This document shows, piece by piece, positions 35,493 through 44,474 of a stretch of 64,000 nucleotides of DNA (positions within the stretch are counted from its first letter, which is position 1; every line of letters starts with the position of its first letter). Location of the stretch: assembly GCA_963663005.2 (NCBI GenBank), contig CAXXHH010000010.1, positions 372,001 through 436,000 of the forward strand, given 5' to 3'. This stretch comes from CAINVV01 sp963663005 (GTDB lineage: Bacteria; Bacteroidota; Bacteroidia; Bacteroidales; Prolixibacteraceae). A program made the position numbers and the translations under genes. A model generated the notes under the pieces. That model ran no database searches and was not told the origin of the DNA. It was given only the letters and a program-made list of their open reading frames with translations.

Positions 35493-36518
35493 CTAGTTTA
35501 AAAGATCAAGCTTTACCAAATCCTGGATATCCAGCATCCCTACCGGCTTCCCATTTTCAGTAACTATAATATTATCGACCTGGTTGGTATTGAATATATC
35601 CGTGGCCTTTTGGAGCATCGCATTGGCATCAACAGAGATTGCGCCGGCTGTCATGCACTCCTCAACGGTCGCCGTAAGAATGTGATCACCCATTTTGCGC
35701 ATTTGACGGCGAAGGTCGCCATCCGTAAAAATGCCTGCCAGTTTTCCCTCTTTGGTCACTACAGAAACTGCTCCCATACCTGAGTCGGTCATTTTGAGTA
35801 GCGCGTCCAAAACTTTACAATCAAGCTCTACAACAGGATTAACGTCGGAGATAACGCTCTTAACCTGGATAGTCATCAATCTGGTATGTTGAAAAAACTG
35901 ATCAGTACCCAACTTGGTCAGATGATTGTCGCCAAGTTTTTTCATGATATTCCAGGGAATAGTAATATTGTGAGCTCCTAAAAGCAGAGCATCCTTGATG
36001 TGCTCGGGATATCTGACAGACGAAAACATTACCTTGGAATCGTACTTATATTGGTTGATGATTTCGATTATCTGCTTAACCAGCCCCAACGCATCATGAC
36101 CCTGATCCTGCATACGTCCGACAAGTACGCAAACGTAATTAGCACCCGCTGTGAGTGCCAGGTAGGCTTGTTGAATATTATAAACCAGGTGCACATTTAC
36201 CAGGAAGCCTTCCTGATGAAGTATTTTACAAGCTTTAATTCCCTCGAGATTCACAGGAATTTTGAATACCGTTTTTTTCTTATCCAGACCCAGCGCCAAT
36301 AGCCGATGAGCTTCCCCTACAATTTCGTCAGATGTTTCACCCAAAGCTTCGATCATCAGCACCGGAACCATCTTTGATAATTTTAAAATAGCCCCATCTA
36401 TATCCGTGATACCGTTTTTATGCATGAATGTCGGCGTCGTTGTAACACCATCAATAATCCCTAATTTCAGGGCTTCTTCAATTTCGACCATGTTAGCCGA
36501 GTCAAGAAAAAATTCCAT
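35493..36518 (-). CDS. Transaldolase-like enzyme fused to a KdsD-type CBS pair
   Basis: A 341-aa fusion. Residues 1-215 are a small transaldolase/fructose-6-phosphate aldolase fold: MEFFLDSANMVEIEEA, TTTPTF, the Schiff-base Lys in VFKIPVN, and VNVHLVYNIQQA. Residues about 225-341 are two CBS domains whose sequence GIFTDGDLRRQM and PVGMLDIQDLVKL is the hallmark of the C-terminal half of arabinose-5-phosphate isomerase (KdsD); the SIS isomerase half of KdsD is absent. It is the last gene of kdnA-kdnB-kdsA and is separated from kdsA by 12 bp. It may supply or control the arabinose-5-phosphate precursor of Kdo; this is inference. The fold parts are clear, the reaction is not. Confidence 0.85.
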   Translation of the reverse strand: MEFFLDSANMVEIEEALKLGIIDGVTTTPTFMHKNGITDIDGAILKLSKMVPVLMIEALGETSDEIVGEAHRLLALGLDKKKTVFKIPVNLEGIKACKILHQEGFLVNVHLVYNIQQAYLALTAGANYVCVLVGRMQDQGHDALGLVKQIIEIINQYKYDSKVMFSSVRYPEHIKDALLLGAHNITIPWNIMKKLGDNHLTKLGTDQFFQHTRLMTIQVKSVISDVNPVVELDCKVLDALLKMTDSGMGAVSVVTKEGKLAGIFTDGDLRRQMRKMGDHILTATVEECMTAGAISVDANAMLQKATDIFNTNQVDNIIVTENGKPVGMLDIQDLVKLDLLN

Positions 36519-36530
36519 ATAGTTATAAAA

Positions 36531-37367
36531 TTAAAATTTTGGTCTGTATTTAACTTCCACATTGTGTATTTCAATCAGCGGCTTCAGAAATTCTGCCACA
36601 TCGGCGATGCACATCTGACTTGCCGCATCACACAAAGCCCGCGAAGGATCCGGATGAACTTCAAGGAACAATCCATCGACTCCGGCAGCTACACCAGATC
36701 TTGCAAGCGTTGGAATAAATTCCCGTGAACCACCGGCAGGATCTGAGCTCGGTATTCCGTACTTACGAATCGAGTGGGTCACATCAAAAATAACAGGATA
36801 TCCGGTACTGCGAAGATGATAAAAACTTCTTGGATCAACAATCAGGTCGTTATAACCAAACGTATATCCTCTTTCCGTCACCATGATATTGGTATTCCCG
36901 GTATGTTCAACTTTCTTAACCGGTTTTATCATATTCTCCGGAGCTAAAAACTGTCCGTGTTTGAGATTAATAACCTTGCCTGTTCTGGCGGCCTCGACGA
37001 CAAGAGTCGTTTGCATAACCAAGTAAGCAGGAATCTGAATGATGTCTACAACTTCGGCAGTCGCTGCAATCTGATCGGGATAATGAATATCTGTGATCAG
37101 CGGAACATTGAATTGCTCTTTAATTTTTTGGAGCATTGCAAGACCTTTATCGATGCCTGGACCGGTATAAAAGTCGACCGAGCTGCGGTTGTCCTTTTGA
37201 AAAGAAGATTTGAAAATAAGCGGAAGATCCAGTTTTGCACACAAGCCAACTAAAAATTCGGCAGTATCCATCATTGTTTTTTCATCTTCCACGACACATG
37301 GTCCGGCGATCAGGAATAGCTTATCTGCGCCACATTCAATATTTCCGACCTTTATAATTTTCTTCAT
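36531..37367 (-). CDS. kdsA: 3-deoxy-8-phosphooctulonate synthase
   Basis: A 278-aa enzyme that condenses arabinose-5-phosphate and phosphoenolpyruvate to Kdo-8-phosphate for lipopolysaccharide. Seen: LIAGPCVVEDE, FKSSFQKDNRSS, LKHGQFLAPENM, VTERGYTFGYNDLIVDPR and FLEVHPDPSRALCDA, all typical of KdsA. ATG 37367 is chosen over a TTG at 37376 near the kdnB stop. It sits between kdnB and the transaldolase-CBS gene in an operon. Confidence 0.95.
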   Translation of the reverse strand: MKKIIKVGNIECGADKLFLIAGPCVVEDEKTMMDTAEFLVGLCAKLDLPLIFKSSFQKDNRSSVDFYTGPGIDKGLAMLQKIKEQFNVPLITDIHYPDQIAATAEVVDIIQIPAYLVMQTTLVVEAARTGKVINLKHGQFLAPENMIKPVKKVEHTGNTNIMVTERGYTFGYNDLIVDPRSFYHLRSTGYPVIFDVTHSIRKYGIPSSDPAGGSREFIPTLARSGVAAGVDGLFLEVHPDPSRALCDAASQMCIADVAEFLKPLIEIHNVEVKYRPKF

Positions 37368-37377
37368 TTTCAGCAAT

Positions 37378-38454
37378 TTACATTTTCATTAGCAGTCCGC
37401 GGAGTTTTTCGCGGGTGATAATATTCTGCCAATCAGGACCACATACATGAGCCCACATAAAGATAAGTGTGAGCGAAACATCAATCATCTTTTCAATTTC
37501 CTCTGTGGTACGGTTTGCATTGAAGCCTTTGGGGAGTTCTATATTATTGTTCTTCATGAATGTCCTGAACTCCTGCACTCCTTCGGGATAAAATTCTTCA
37601 AGCTGATTAAAAACGATGCAATTCCCTTCACCATGATGAACATTGGTGACACTGGCCAGTCCGTACGAAATTGCGTGACAGGCACCAACTTCTGAATAGG
37701 TGAGTGAAAGTCCTCCGAGGTAGGACGCAATCATTAGCTTCTCGTCATTCTCTGGTGTGCGGCTGTCGGGACTGAGGAAAATTTCCCTGCAAAGGCGCAA
37801 AGATTCGTTACCCAGGGAATCGCCCATCACCGTTTTACGATGACCGTTCAATGCCTCAATATTGTGGATATAACAGTCCATAGCGGAATAGAACCGCTGA
37901 GGATTCGGAACAGTTGTAATCAAATTTGGATCAAGTACCAGTTGATCGGCTGGGGTAAAATTCCCTTTGATCCCCAATTTCTTTACCGGACCAGTCAGCA
38001 CGGTAGTCATGGATACTTCAGCACCACAACCAGAAATTGTTGGGATAACGGTACAATGCACACCCTTATTTTTGATGAAGTCAAGTCCCTGATATTCGGA
38101 AGAAGAACCTTCATTGGTAAACATCAGTCGGGTGGCCTTGGCATAATCCATTGCGCTGCCACCACCAATACCCACGACAGATACCGGATTGCCTTTGCCT
38201 AGACTCTTAACCTCTGCAACAATTGCATCTACGGTTTTTGTCTTGGGCTCATCCTTCACTTCTATTATTTTCAGGATATCCTGCTCGTGCAAGGGTATCC
38301 TTTTCATTAACTCTTTACCATCGAAATATTCGTCCACCAAAAACAAGACATAAGAGTCCTCACTAACCCTTAATTCACTCATTACATCGTCAAGTTGGTC
38401 GAAACTACCACGGCCGTATAAAACACGTCCTACGGCTTTAAAATTTCTAAACAT
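37378..38454 (-). CDS. kdnB: Iron-type alcohol dehydrogenase KdnB
   Basis: A 358-aa metal-dependent NAD alcohol dehydrogenase (Fe-ADH family) with the NAD loop GIGGGSAMDYAKATR and the metal-binding histidines in the GACHAISYGL and HHGEGNCIVF blocks. In Shewanella oneidensis KdnB oxidises C8 of Kdo to the aldehyde and KdnA then transaminates it to 8-amino-Kdo. The gene follows kdnA by 6 bp, as in Shewanella, so the same role is inferred here. Confidence 0.87.
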   Translation of the reverse strand: MFRNFKAVGRVLYGRGSFDQLDDVMSELRVSEDSYVLFLVDEYFDGKELMKRIPLHEQDILKIIEVKDEPKTKTVDAIVAEVKSLGKGNPVSVVGIGGGSAMDYAKATRLMFTNEGSSSEYQGLDFIKNKGVHCTVIPTISGCGAEVSMTTVLTGPVKKLGIKGNFTPADQLVLDPNLITTVPNPQRFYSAMDCYIHNIEALNGHRKTVMGDSLGNESLRLCREIFLSPDSRTPENDEKLMIASYLGGLSLTYSEVGACHAISYGLASVTNVHHGEGNCIVFNQLEEFYPEGVQEFRTFMKNNNIELPKGFNANRTTEEIEKMIDVSLTLIFMWAHVCGPDWQNIITREKLRGLLMKM

Positions 38455-38460
38455 ATTTTT

Positions 38461-39654
38461 TTATTTAAGTGCATTTTTAAGTGCCGACCTCATTTTGGAA
38501 GCCAGCATGTTCACCTCCTCCTCGCTCCAGTTTACCATGATTTGCGTCATCATCAGTCGCTGCATGATGGCATCCGACTGAGGAACTTCAAGTTTACCAT
38601 AATCGGGAGCATTATTCATTTTCATCACCGGAAGGTTGAATATTGACTTCATCTCCTTCAGATGACCCCATTGGCGATGGTAGTGAAAATTATTACGATA
38701 CCAGTAGGAGGCACTCAACCCTTCTTTTTGGAAAGCGTCGAATGTTTTGACAGCCTTCTCATTATCGGGCAGAAAGAACGAAAGGAAAGTTGCTGAATCT
38801 CCGCTTTCATCCGGAACCAACCGAAGCTTTACTTCCGGAAACTCCTGAACTACTTGCTTCAATATACTTTGGTGCAATTTTTGCTTCTCAATCATGAAAG
38901 GAAGTTTGCGCAATTGGGCCAGTACTACGGCCGCACCCAGTTCAGATCCACGGTAGTTGTACCCGAGAATTGGATGTTGCTCGGCGCCTCTTGCTTCTCC
39001 GATATGGTCGTGACCGTGATCGGAATATTTATGAGCCAACTCGTAAAGTTCATCATCGTTTGTGGCTATTGCACCACCTTCACCCGCAGTAATAATTTTA
39101 TAATAGTCGAAAGAAAATGCCGACATCTTGCCGAAATTTCCCAGCATTTTCCCTTTGTAGCTTCCGCCGAGTGCGGGGGCAGCATCCTCAACCAAAATCA
39201 GATTGTGTTTTTCACAGACAGCCAGGATTTCATCCATCTTTGCCATCGATCCAAATACCTGAATGAGCAATACCGCTTTTGTCCGGGGGGTAATTGCCTT
39301 TTCTATTCCTTCCGGACTAAGGCACAATGTTTCGTCTATCTCGGCGAAAACCGGGACAGCACCGGCCAAAAGGACGGCTTCAATAGGAGCAATAAACCCA
39401 TAGGGAGGAACGATCACTTCATCACCGTAGCCAATTCCGCAACAGGCCAACGAAATGGAGTCGGCAGCTGTCCCACTTGCGCAGAAGTGGGTATGTTTAA
39501 TACCGAGATAGTCACTAAATTCCTGTTCGAAAATTTTGGCTTTAAAAACGCCTTTGCGTTGAGCATCGTGGTTATAGCGAAAAAGCACACCCGATTCGAG
39601 CACCTCAAGGACTTCCTGGCGCTCTTCCTGTCCGAAAAGTTCGGTACCTGCCAT
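38461..39654 (-). CDS. kdnA: 8-amino-3,8-dideoxy-manno-octulosonate transaminase KdnA
   Basis: A 397-aa PLP enzyme of the DegT/DnrJ/EryC1 class. The Schiff-base Lys is in FDYYKIITAGEGG. Segments such as MAGTELFGQEERQEV, FRYNHD, EIDETLCLSPEGIEK, GSMAKMDEI and YSDHGHDHIG agree closely, as remembered, with Shewanella KdnA. It converts the C8 aldehyde of Kdo to Kdo8N, which replaces Kdo in the lipopolysaccharide core. First gene of the operon; the promoter was not clearly found in 39655-39836, which otherwise shows only AT-rich sequence. Confidence 0.92.
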   Translation of the reverse strand: MAGTELFGQEERQEVLEVLESGVLFRYNHDAQRKGVFKAKIFEQEFSDYLGIKHTHFCASGTAADSISLACCGIGYGDEVIVPPYGFIAPIEAVLLAGAVPVFAEIDETLCLSPEGIEKAITPRTKAVLLIQVFGSMAKMDEILAVCEKHNLILVEDAAPALGGSYKGKMLGNFGKMSAFSFDYYKIITAGEGGAIATNDDELYELAHKYSDHGHDHIGEARGAEQHPILGYNYRGSELGAAVVLAQLRKLPFMIEKQKLHQSILKQVVQEFPEVKLRLVPDESGDSATFLSFFLPDNEKAVKTFDAFQKEGLSASYWYRNNFHYHRQWGHLKEMKSIFNLPVMKMNNAPDYGKLEVPQSDAIMQRLMMTQIMVNWSEEEVNMLASKMRSALKNALK

Positions 39655-39836
39655 ATTTATTGTGTTAAGCTATTAATCGTTATTATTCTGTAAGAACTTT
39701 GCCATGCTAACAAATCGGCTTGCCAAAATTTTATACGCTTTGTCCGAATTACATGCAGCCGGCAAAATAAAAAGCCCACAAAATTACATTAATTTTTTGA
39801 GATGTTGTGTGATAATTAAGTAATTGTAGAAAACAG

Positions 39837-39869
39837 AAAAGGCAATTGACTGTATATCAATTGCCTTTT
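39837..39869. terminator. Bidirectional terminator after tRNA-Leu
   Basis: A perfect 13-bp stem AAAAGGCAATTGA/TCAATTGCCTTTT (39837-39849 and 39857-39869) with a 7-nt loop. On the minus strand it follows the tRNA by 10 nt and continues with TTTTCTGTTTT; on the plus strand more T follow. Confidence 0.85.
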
Positions 39870-39878
39870 TTTGAACGG

Positions 39879-39962
39879 TGCCCAGAACAAGACTCGAACT
39901 TGCACACCGTAACCGGCACCAGCCCCTCAAGCTGGCGTGTCTACCAATTTCACCATCTGGGC
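39879..39962 (-). tRNA. tRNA-Leu (anticodon GAG)
   Basis: Minus-strand cloverleaf of 84 nt: acceptor GCCCAGA/TCTGGGC, D-arm containing AAATTGGTAGACAC, anticodon stem CCAGC/GCTGG with loop TTGAGGG (anticodon GAG), a long class II variable arm, and T-loop GTTCGAG. The genomic text after the discriminator A is CCG, so the CCA end is not fully encoded. Confidence 0.95.
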
Positions 39963-39980
39963 AGAACTTTTTAGCGAGTG

Positions 39981-39988
39981 CAAATGTA
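39981..39988 (-). promoter_or_regulatory. -7 box of the tRNA-Leu gene
   Basis: TACATTTG on the minus strand, matching TAnnTTTG, 18 bp before the tRNA 5' end. Confidence 0.6.
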
Positions 39989-40046
39989 TAAAAAAAAATA
40001 AAAAACCAGCGGAATAGCGAATGAAAAAAGAAAAATCATGAAATGA

Positions 40047-40391
40047 TTATTTGCTGTACTCGTTGCTGTATTTTACCTCGCGGACTTTCCCATCCTGATC
40101 AACAAAAAATTGCGTTACCACGGTTTGCATCACCTTTGGACTCTCGAATTTATCGTACTGGAATTGTCCGGTATTGATGGGAGCCGGTTTAAGCATTTTC
40201 TTCGTCGTATAACTACGGATGGTTCCACCCCCAACCAGGTTCTCTACAGTCGTTGGCGCTCCCATAACGGCGACAACCTCATAAAACGATTTGCCCTTGA
40301 AATTCCTGTTTAATTTTGATTCAACTGAACATCCACTTACCAGGAAAGCTACCAGAAGAAAAATTCCGGCCATTTTTCGAACTATTTTCAT
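40047..40391 (-). CDS. Small lipoprotein, SmpA/OmlA-like
   Basis: A 114-aa lipoprotein from ATG 40391; an in-frame ATG at 40415 would add eight residues. The type II signal peptide ends FLLVAFLVSGCS (lipobox VSGC). The mature part has GKSFYEVVAVMGAPTTVEN, similar to the 'G-x-s-x-x-e-V-x-x-x-x-G-x-P' pattern of SmpA/OmlA/BamE-type domains, then a beta strand TVVTQFFVDQDGKVREV. It may assist outer-membrane assembly; this is inference from a weak motif. Confidence 0.7.
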   Translation of the reverse strand: MKIVRKMAGIFLLVAFLVSGCSVESKLNRNFKGKSFYEVVAVMGAPTTVENLVGGGTIRSYTTKKMLKPAPINTGQFQYDKFESPKVMQTVVTQFFVDQDGKVREVKYSNEYSK

Positions 40392-40449
40392 CTCATTTAA
40401 TATCAAATTATTCATTTTTCATTTTCGGTAGAATTAATGGTACCAAAGT

Positions 40450-40469
40450 GGGGCGGTCACGACCGCCCC
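40450..40469. repeat. REP-like palindrome GGGGCGGTC-AC-GACCGCCCC
   Basis: A 9-bp stem with a 2-nt centre in the spacer between the OmpA gene and the small lipoprotein gene. Flanking GT and CTAC fit the common repeat form GTAGGGGCG...CGCCCCTAC. A relative is at 53274-53293. Confidence 0.65.
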
Positions 40470-40498
40470 CTACGTGTTCATATATTATGCCTCATGTC

Positions 40499-42430
40499 TC
40501 ATAACTTAATTTCTTTTACCAAAAATTCGGTTCTTCTATTGACGCTTCGCCCTTCTTCAGTGCTATTATCGCCCAATGGAAATGCAAACCCTACTCCCCT
40601 GCCCCTGATTCTGTACGGTTCGACGCCCCTTCTTTTCAATTCCTCGACAACCGTAGCTGCTCTCTTTTGGGAGAGATCAAGATTATAGGCTTCAGTCCCT
40701 ACCCGATCTGTATGACCCACGACCTCCATCACGACCTCCGGATTGAGTTTCATGAATTCAGCCATTTGATCAAGTTGAGTGGCAGACTCGTCCTTTAATT
40801 GCCAAGAATTTGTCTCAAAGAAAATATTTTTTAGCGTTGTAGATGCACCTGCCACAATAGGCTGAAGTCGAATTGTCACGACTTTAGGAATTCGATTTGT
40901 ATAACCATTTAATAATGAGATATTTTCTGAAGCAAATAAATATCCTGCCCGCGCGATGTTTAATCCGTAATTGATGCCGGCAGGAAGACATACCAAAAAA
41001 TCGCCTTCATTTTCGGAGGAAGAAATTGCACGTACTACCTTTTTCGTTTCGAGATTGACCAGATAAACTGACGCATTTATCCTTTTTGAGGTAGTTGCGT
41101 CTAGTACGATCCCTTTCAAAAAGGATACAGGCTCTGGCCTTATCGATTTTGGAAGGGTAAAATAATAGATGTCGCGACCGGCACCCGGATGTCTATTTGA
41201 AGTAAACCATGCTTTCTCTCCCGAAATTTCGGTTATTAGTCCCTCTTCATTACCCCTGGTATTTATTGGGAACCCAAGGTTGACAGGCCCAGACCATTTC
41301 CCATTTTCGAAGCGGGATAAGTAAAGATCAGTGCCGCCCAATCCGGGACGGCCATCCGAGGCAAAATAAAGTGTCTTGCCATCGGCATGAATGAATGGCG
41401 ACAGATCGTTACCAGTTGTATTTATTTCGCTTACATTCATGACATTTCCAAAAAGAGGTATGCCATCGGCTGAAACTGAGACTTTTTCTGCCTTCCAAAT
41501 ATCCATGTTGCCCTTCCCGCCCCTTCGGTTACTAACAAAATAAAGCGTATTTCCATCGGCCGACAAAGAAGGCTGTGATTCCCAGGCACCACTGTTTACC
41601 GGCTCGCCTAAATTCACGGGTGTAGTCCAATTCCCATTCTTATTGACGGAAAGATACAGGTCGCATCCCCCCACACCATCCGGTCGTCCGCATCCGGTAA
41701 AGAGAAGCAATTTTCCATCGGCGGATAGGGTTTGTGCGCCTTCATTGTCTGCAGTATTTATTGGGGCTCCAAGTGGCTCTGCTTTGCTCCACCCAAAGGA
41801 GTCAAGCTTCGAAAGATAAAAATCCTCCTGAGGCATTTGGATTATTTTCCCATTCCTGTCGGTTCTTTCCAGTCGGGTAAATACCAGCTCATTGGCTTCA
41901 GCATTGAGCGAAGGCCAATACTCATCGGCCGCTGTATTAACCGAATCGCCCGGATTTATTGGTTCAAATGAAACCGGATTATTTACTGCCTTTATCGAAA
42001 AACGGCAGGATTCCAGGAGTAACCTTTCGGAAGGATTCAGCACAGGCTTTAATCCCGAATAATGCTCCATTTGTTTCAATGCCGCGTTGTAATCTCCTTT
42101 CCTGTACAAAATCTCGGCGAGGAACTTAAACCCAACCGGATAGGCATCCCCTGCCAAGGCCAATCCTTTCTGCAAATTAAGTTGCTCTTCATCCGATTTT
42201 CCAGCCTCATGACTGAGATCCGCGAGGGCGAACCATGCCTTAAAACTAGTGGAATCTAACTTTAGTATTTCCCGGAGCCGCTGCGATGATTTCAGTGAAT
42301 TACCTTGCTGAGATAGTGTCAAAGCCTCCTGATAAAGCGCGTCGATCTTCGCTGGCGAGGATTTCGTTTTTTGCGCAAACAACCCGGGTTGAAGCAATAG
42401 AATAAGTGCAAAGATATATGACAACTTCAT
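40499..42430 (-). CDS. OmpA-family protein with TPR and PD40 propeller
   Basis: A 643-aa envelope protein. Signal peptide (FALILLLQPGLFA), TPR-like helices (about 25-125), then a six-bladed WD40-like/PD40 propeller with repeats such as TLSADGKLLLFTGCG, SLSADGNTLYFVSNRRGG and FIHADGKTLYFASDGRPG. A carboxypeptidase-regulatory-like segment (about 425-510) precedes a C-terminal OmpA peptidoglycan-binding domain with VVGHTDRVGTEAYN and SQKRAATVVEEL. Such proteins link the outer membrane to the wall, and relatives occur in type IX secretion loci, though no other T9SS gene is here. Confidence 0.92.
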   Translation of the reverse strand: MKLSYIFALILLLQPGLFAQKTKSSPAKIDALYQEALTLSQQGNSLKSSQRLREILKLDSTSFKAWFALADLSHEAGKSDEEQLNLQKGLALAGDAYPVGFKFLAEILYRKGDYNAALKQMEHYSGLKPVLNPSERLLLESCRFSIKAVNNPVSFEPINPGDSVNTAADEYWPSLNAEANELVFTRLERTDRNGKIIQMPQEDFYLSKLDSFGWSKAEPLGAPINTADNEGAQTLSADGKLLLFTGCGRPDGVGGCDLYLSVNKNGNWTTPVNLGEPVNSGAWESQPSLSADGNTLYFVSNRRGGKGNMDIWKAEKVSVSADGIPLFGNVMNVSEINTTGNDLSPFIHADGKTLYFASDGRPGLGGTDLYLSRFENGKWSGPVNLGFPINTRGNEEGLITEISGEKAWFTSNRHPGAGRDIYYFTLPKSIRPEPVSFLKGIVLDATTSKRINASVYLVNLETKKVVRAISSSENEGDFLVCLPAGINYGLNIARAGYLFASENISLLNGYTNRIPKVVTIRLQPIVAGASTTLKNIFFETNSWQLKDESATQLDQMAEFMKLNPEVVMEVVGHTDRVGTEAYNLDLSQKRAATVVEELKRRGVEPYRIRGRGVGFAFPLGDNSTEEGRSVNRRTEFLVKEIKL

Positions 42431-42526
42431 ACCAGATCTGACTGTAATTTAAGTACGAGACCACCAGACATGACCACTTCCAAAATCGAAAATCCAAAAT
42501 CATCCGATTTCCCTCTCCTAAAGTAC

Positions 42527-42562
42527 CAAAAAAAGAACCGTCGCGGTTGCCCGGACGGTTCT
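42527..42562 (-). terminator. Terminator of the aldolase gene
   Basis: A perfect 9-bp stem AGAACCGTC/GACGGTTCT (42534-42542 and 42554-42562), 11-nt loop, and TTTTTTT on the minus strand, 22 nt past the fba stop. The adjoining 42463-42526 holds iterated AAAATCNNAAATC words and no gene. Confidence 0.9.
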
Positions 42563-42583
42563 TTAATATCTGTTTGATTTTGA

Positions 42584-43663
42584 TTACAAGCTGTTGACAG
42601 CGTTGAGGTCTTCGAAGGCAACCTGCAAACGGGCAATCAAAGCTTCTTCACCTTTTCTTACCCATACGCGTGGATCGTAGAATTTTTTGTTTGGCTTGTC
42701 GGCACCTTCAGGGTTACCGATTTGACCTTGAAGATAATCATGATTCTTCGCTTCAAACTGACGGATACCATCCCAATAAGCCCATTGCGTATCGGTGTCG
42801 ATATTCATCTTGATAACTCCGTAGCCAATGGCTTCGCGAATTTCTTCGTGCGATGAGCCAGATCCACCGTGGAAAACGAAATTTACCGGATGTTCGTCGG
42901 TAAGACCAAGTTTCGCCTTGATATATTCTTGTGAGTTCTTGAGGATAATTGGCATCAGCTTAACATTACCTGGTTTGTAAACGCCATGAACGTTTCCAAA
43001 AGAAGCCGCAATCGTAAAGTTTGAAGAAATTTTGCTTAGCTCTTCGTATGCATAGCAAACATCCGCAGGCTGAGTGTATAACAGGCTGTTATCTACACCG
43101 CTATTATCAATACCATCTTCTTCGCCACCAGTGATTCCAAGTTCGATTTCAAGCGTCATGCCCATTTTGCTCATGCGCTCAAGATATTTTTTGCAAATGG
43201 CAATATTCTCTTCCAGTGGTTCTTCTGAAAGGTCAAGCATGTGTGAGCTGAAAAGTGGTTTCCCCGTTTGGGCAAAATGCTTTTCACTTTCGTCAAGAAG
43301 ACCGTCGATCCAGGGAAGTAATTTTTTTGCTGCATGGTCGGTGTGAAGAACTACGCGTACACCGTATGCTTCAGCTAAGGTGTGGATGTGTTTAGCACCT
43401 GCAACGGCGCCAAGGATACCAGCTTTCTGGCCTTCCAGTTTCAACCCTTTACCGGCGTTGAAAATAGCACCACCGTTTGAGAATTGAATCATTACAGGAG
43501 CGTTGGCTACAACCGCGGCTTCCATGATGGCATTTACAGATGAAGACCCTACAACATTAACAGCAGGAAGGGCAAATCTATTTGCTTTGGCTACTTTAAA
43601 GATGTATTGCAAGTCGGTTCCCGTAACCACGCCCGGCTTAACAACCTCAGCTATTCTATTCAT
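42584..43663 (-). CDS. fbaA: Fructose-bisphosphate aldolase, class II
   Basis: A 359-aa zinc-dependent aldolase of the class IIA type that splits fructose-1,6-bisphosphate in glycolysis. Metal and substrate motifs: VVLHTDHAAKKLLPW, ELGITGGEEDG, SFGNVHGVYKPG and FHGGSGSSHEEIREA, followed by GVIKMNIDTDTQWA. ATG 43663 is preferred to 43702 because the promoter box lies between them. Monocistronic, with its own terminator. Confidence 0.95.
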   Translation of the reverse strand: MNRIAEVVKPGVVTGTDLQYIFKVAKANRFALPAVNVVGSSSVNAIMEAAVVANAPVMIQFSNGGAIFNAGKGLKLEGQKAGILGAVAGAKHIHTLAEAYGVRVVLHTDHAAKKLLPWIDGLLDESEKHFAQTGKPLFSSHMLDLSEEPLEENIAICKKYLERMSKMGMTLEIELGITGGEEDGIDNSGVDNSLLYTQPADVCYAYEELSKISSNFTIAASFGNVHGVYKPGNVKLMPIILKNSQEYIKAKLGLTDEHPVNFVFHGGSGSSHEEIREAIGYGVIKMNIDTDTQWAYWDGIRQFEAKNHDYLQGQIGNPEGADKPNKKFYDPRVWVRKGEEALIARLQVAFEDLNAVNSL

Positions 43664-43689
43664 AATGAAATGTTTTAATTTGACGGTCA

Positions 43690-43697
43690 CAAAGTTA
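43690..43697 (-). promoter_or_regulatory. -7 box of the aldolase gene
   Basis: TAACTTTG on the minus strand fits TAnnTTTG and lies 26 bp before ATG 43663. It overlaps the longer reading from 43702 and so decides the start. Confidence 0.6.
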
Positions 43698-43763
43698 ACC
43701 AATCAATTTGATTTTTTTACACCCGGAATATTAATATTAGGTAAACAATTCAAGGATTTTAGC

Positions 43764-44474
43764 TCAATGTCGTCCAGGCTTTCCGGCATGAATTTTCCGA
43801 TATATACATTCCAGATTGAGGCACAAATCACATTGGTACTCACGATATCTGACCTCCTTGCCTATTCCAATCAATCCGCTAATCGACTTAACCGGATGCA
43901 TGAGCGCGGACCCGGTTAGTGTTACTCCGCAGGGCGCGGCCGGAAACAGCGAAAAGAGCTTGTGCTGTTCTGATACGCTCCAGTGGCAATAACCCGGACT
44001 GTATCTGTTGGTTATCCGCTCGCCAGTGAGTGCCTGTTCATCTTTGATCAACATTTGCATCCTGTCGCCAGCAGCTTCCACCAGGTAAGTTCCTACCTGG
44101 TCATAAATGTAGCCTTTGGCAGGATCTTCACCCTTCAAAAGTTCGGATGATTTCCGACTAATAGACAGACCAGCGGTACAGACGAATAAGAGTAATTTTT
44201 CGATTCCGCGTAATTCCTTGCAGATGATCTTTCCTACATTGAAAGCGAGATCATTAACATGGACAATCCCATGGCCAGAATTCAGTTTGACGTCATCAGA
44301 AATAAGATAGCCGACTTTTATTTCCGAAACATGTGAGGCAAACTCCAAAGCCTCGTCAACATACAAATCAAATGGTTCAGGAAGTTCGGCATCGCCAAAC
44401 CCAAGCGCAATTTTGAGTCCCTGCAAATCGAATTGTAGATCACTGTAGCTGAATGCGTATTCGGTATACTTCAT
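43764..44474 (-). CDS. Methionine synthase activation-domain protein
   Basis: A 236-aa stand-alone homologue of the reactivation (SAM-binding) domain of MetH, with the SAM-binding motif NRYSPGYCHWSVSEQ followed by LFSLFPAAPCGVTLTGSALM. It would rescue oxidised cob(II)alamin on the corrinoid protein by reductive methylation with SAM. A C-terminal Cys pair, CDLCLNLEC, is extra to the core domain. Its start immediately follows the stop of the homocysteine methyltransferase gene, so the three genes from 46036 down form one unit. Confidence 0.87.
   Translation of the reverse strand: MKYTEYAFSYSDLQFDLQGLKIALGFGDAELPEPFDLYVDEALEFASHVSEIKVGYLISDDVKLNSGHGIVHVNDLAFNVGKIICKELRGIEKLLLFVCTAGLSISRKSSELLKGEDPAKGYIYDQVGTYLVEAAGDRMQMLIKDEQALTGERITNRYSPGYCHWSVSEQHKLFSLFPAAPCGVTLTGSALMHPVKSISGLIGIGKEVRYREYQCDLCLNLECIYRKIHAGKPGRH

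Noticed and set aside
38854..39693. Long plus-strand open frame of 279 codons opposite kdnA
   Set aside because: It is the antisense shadow of kdnA; composition is not protein-like and no family motif is seen.
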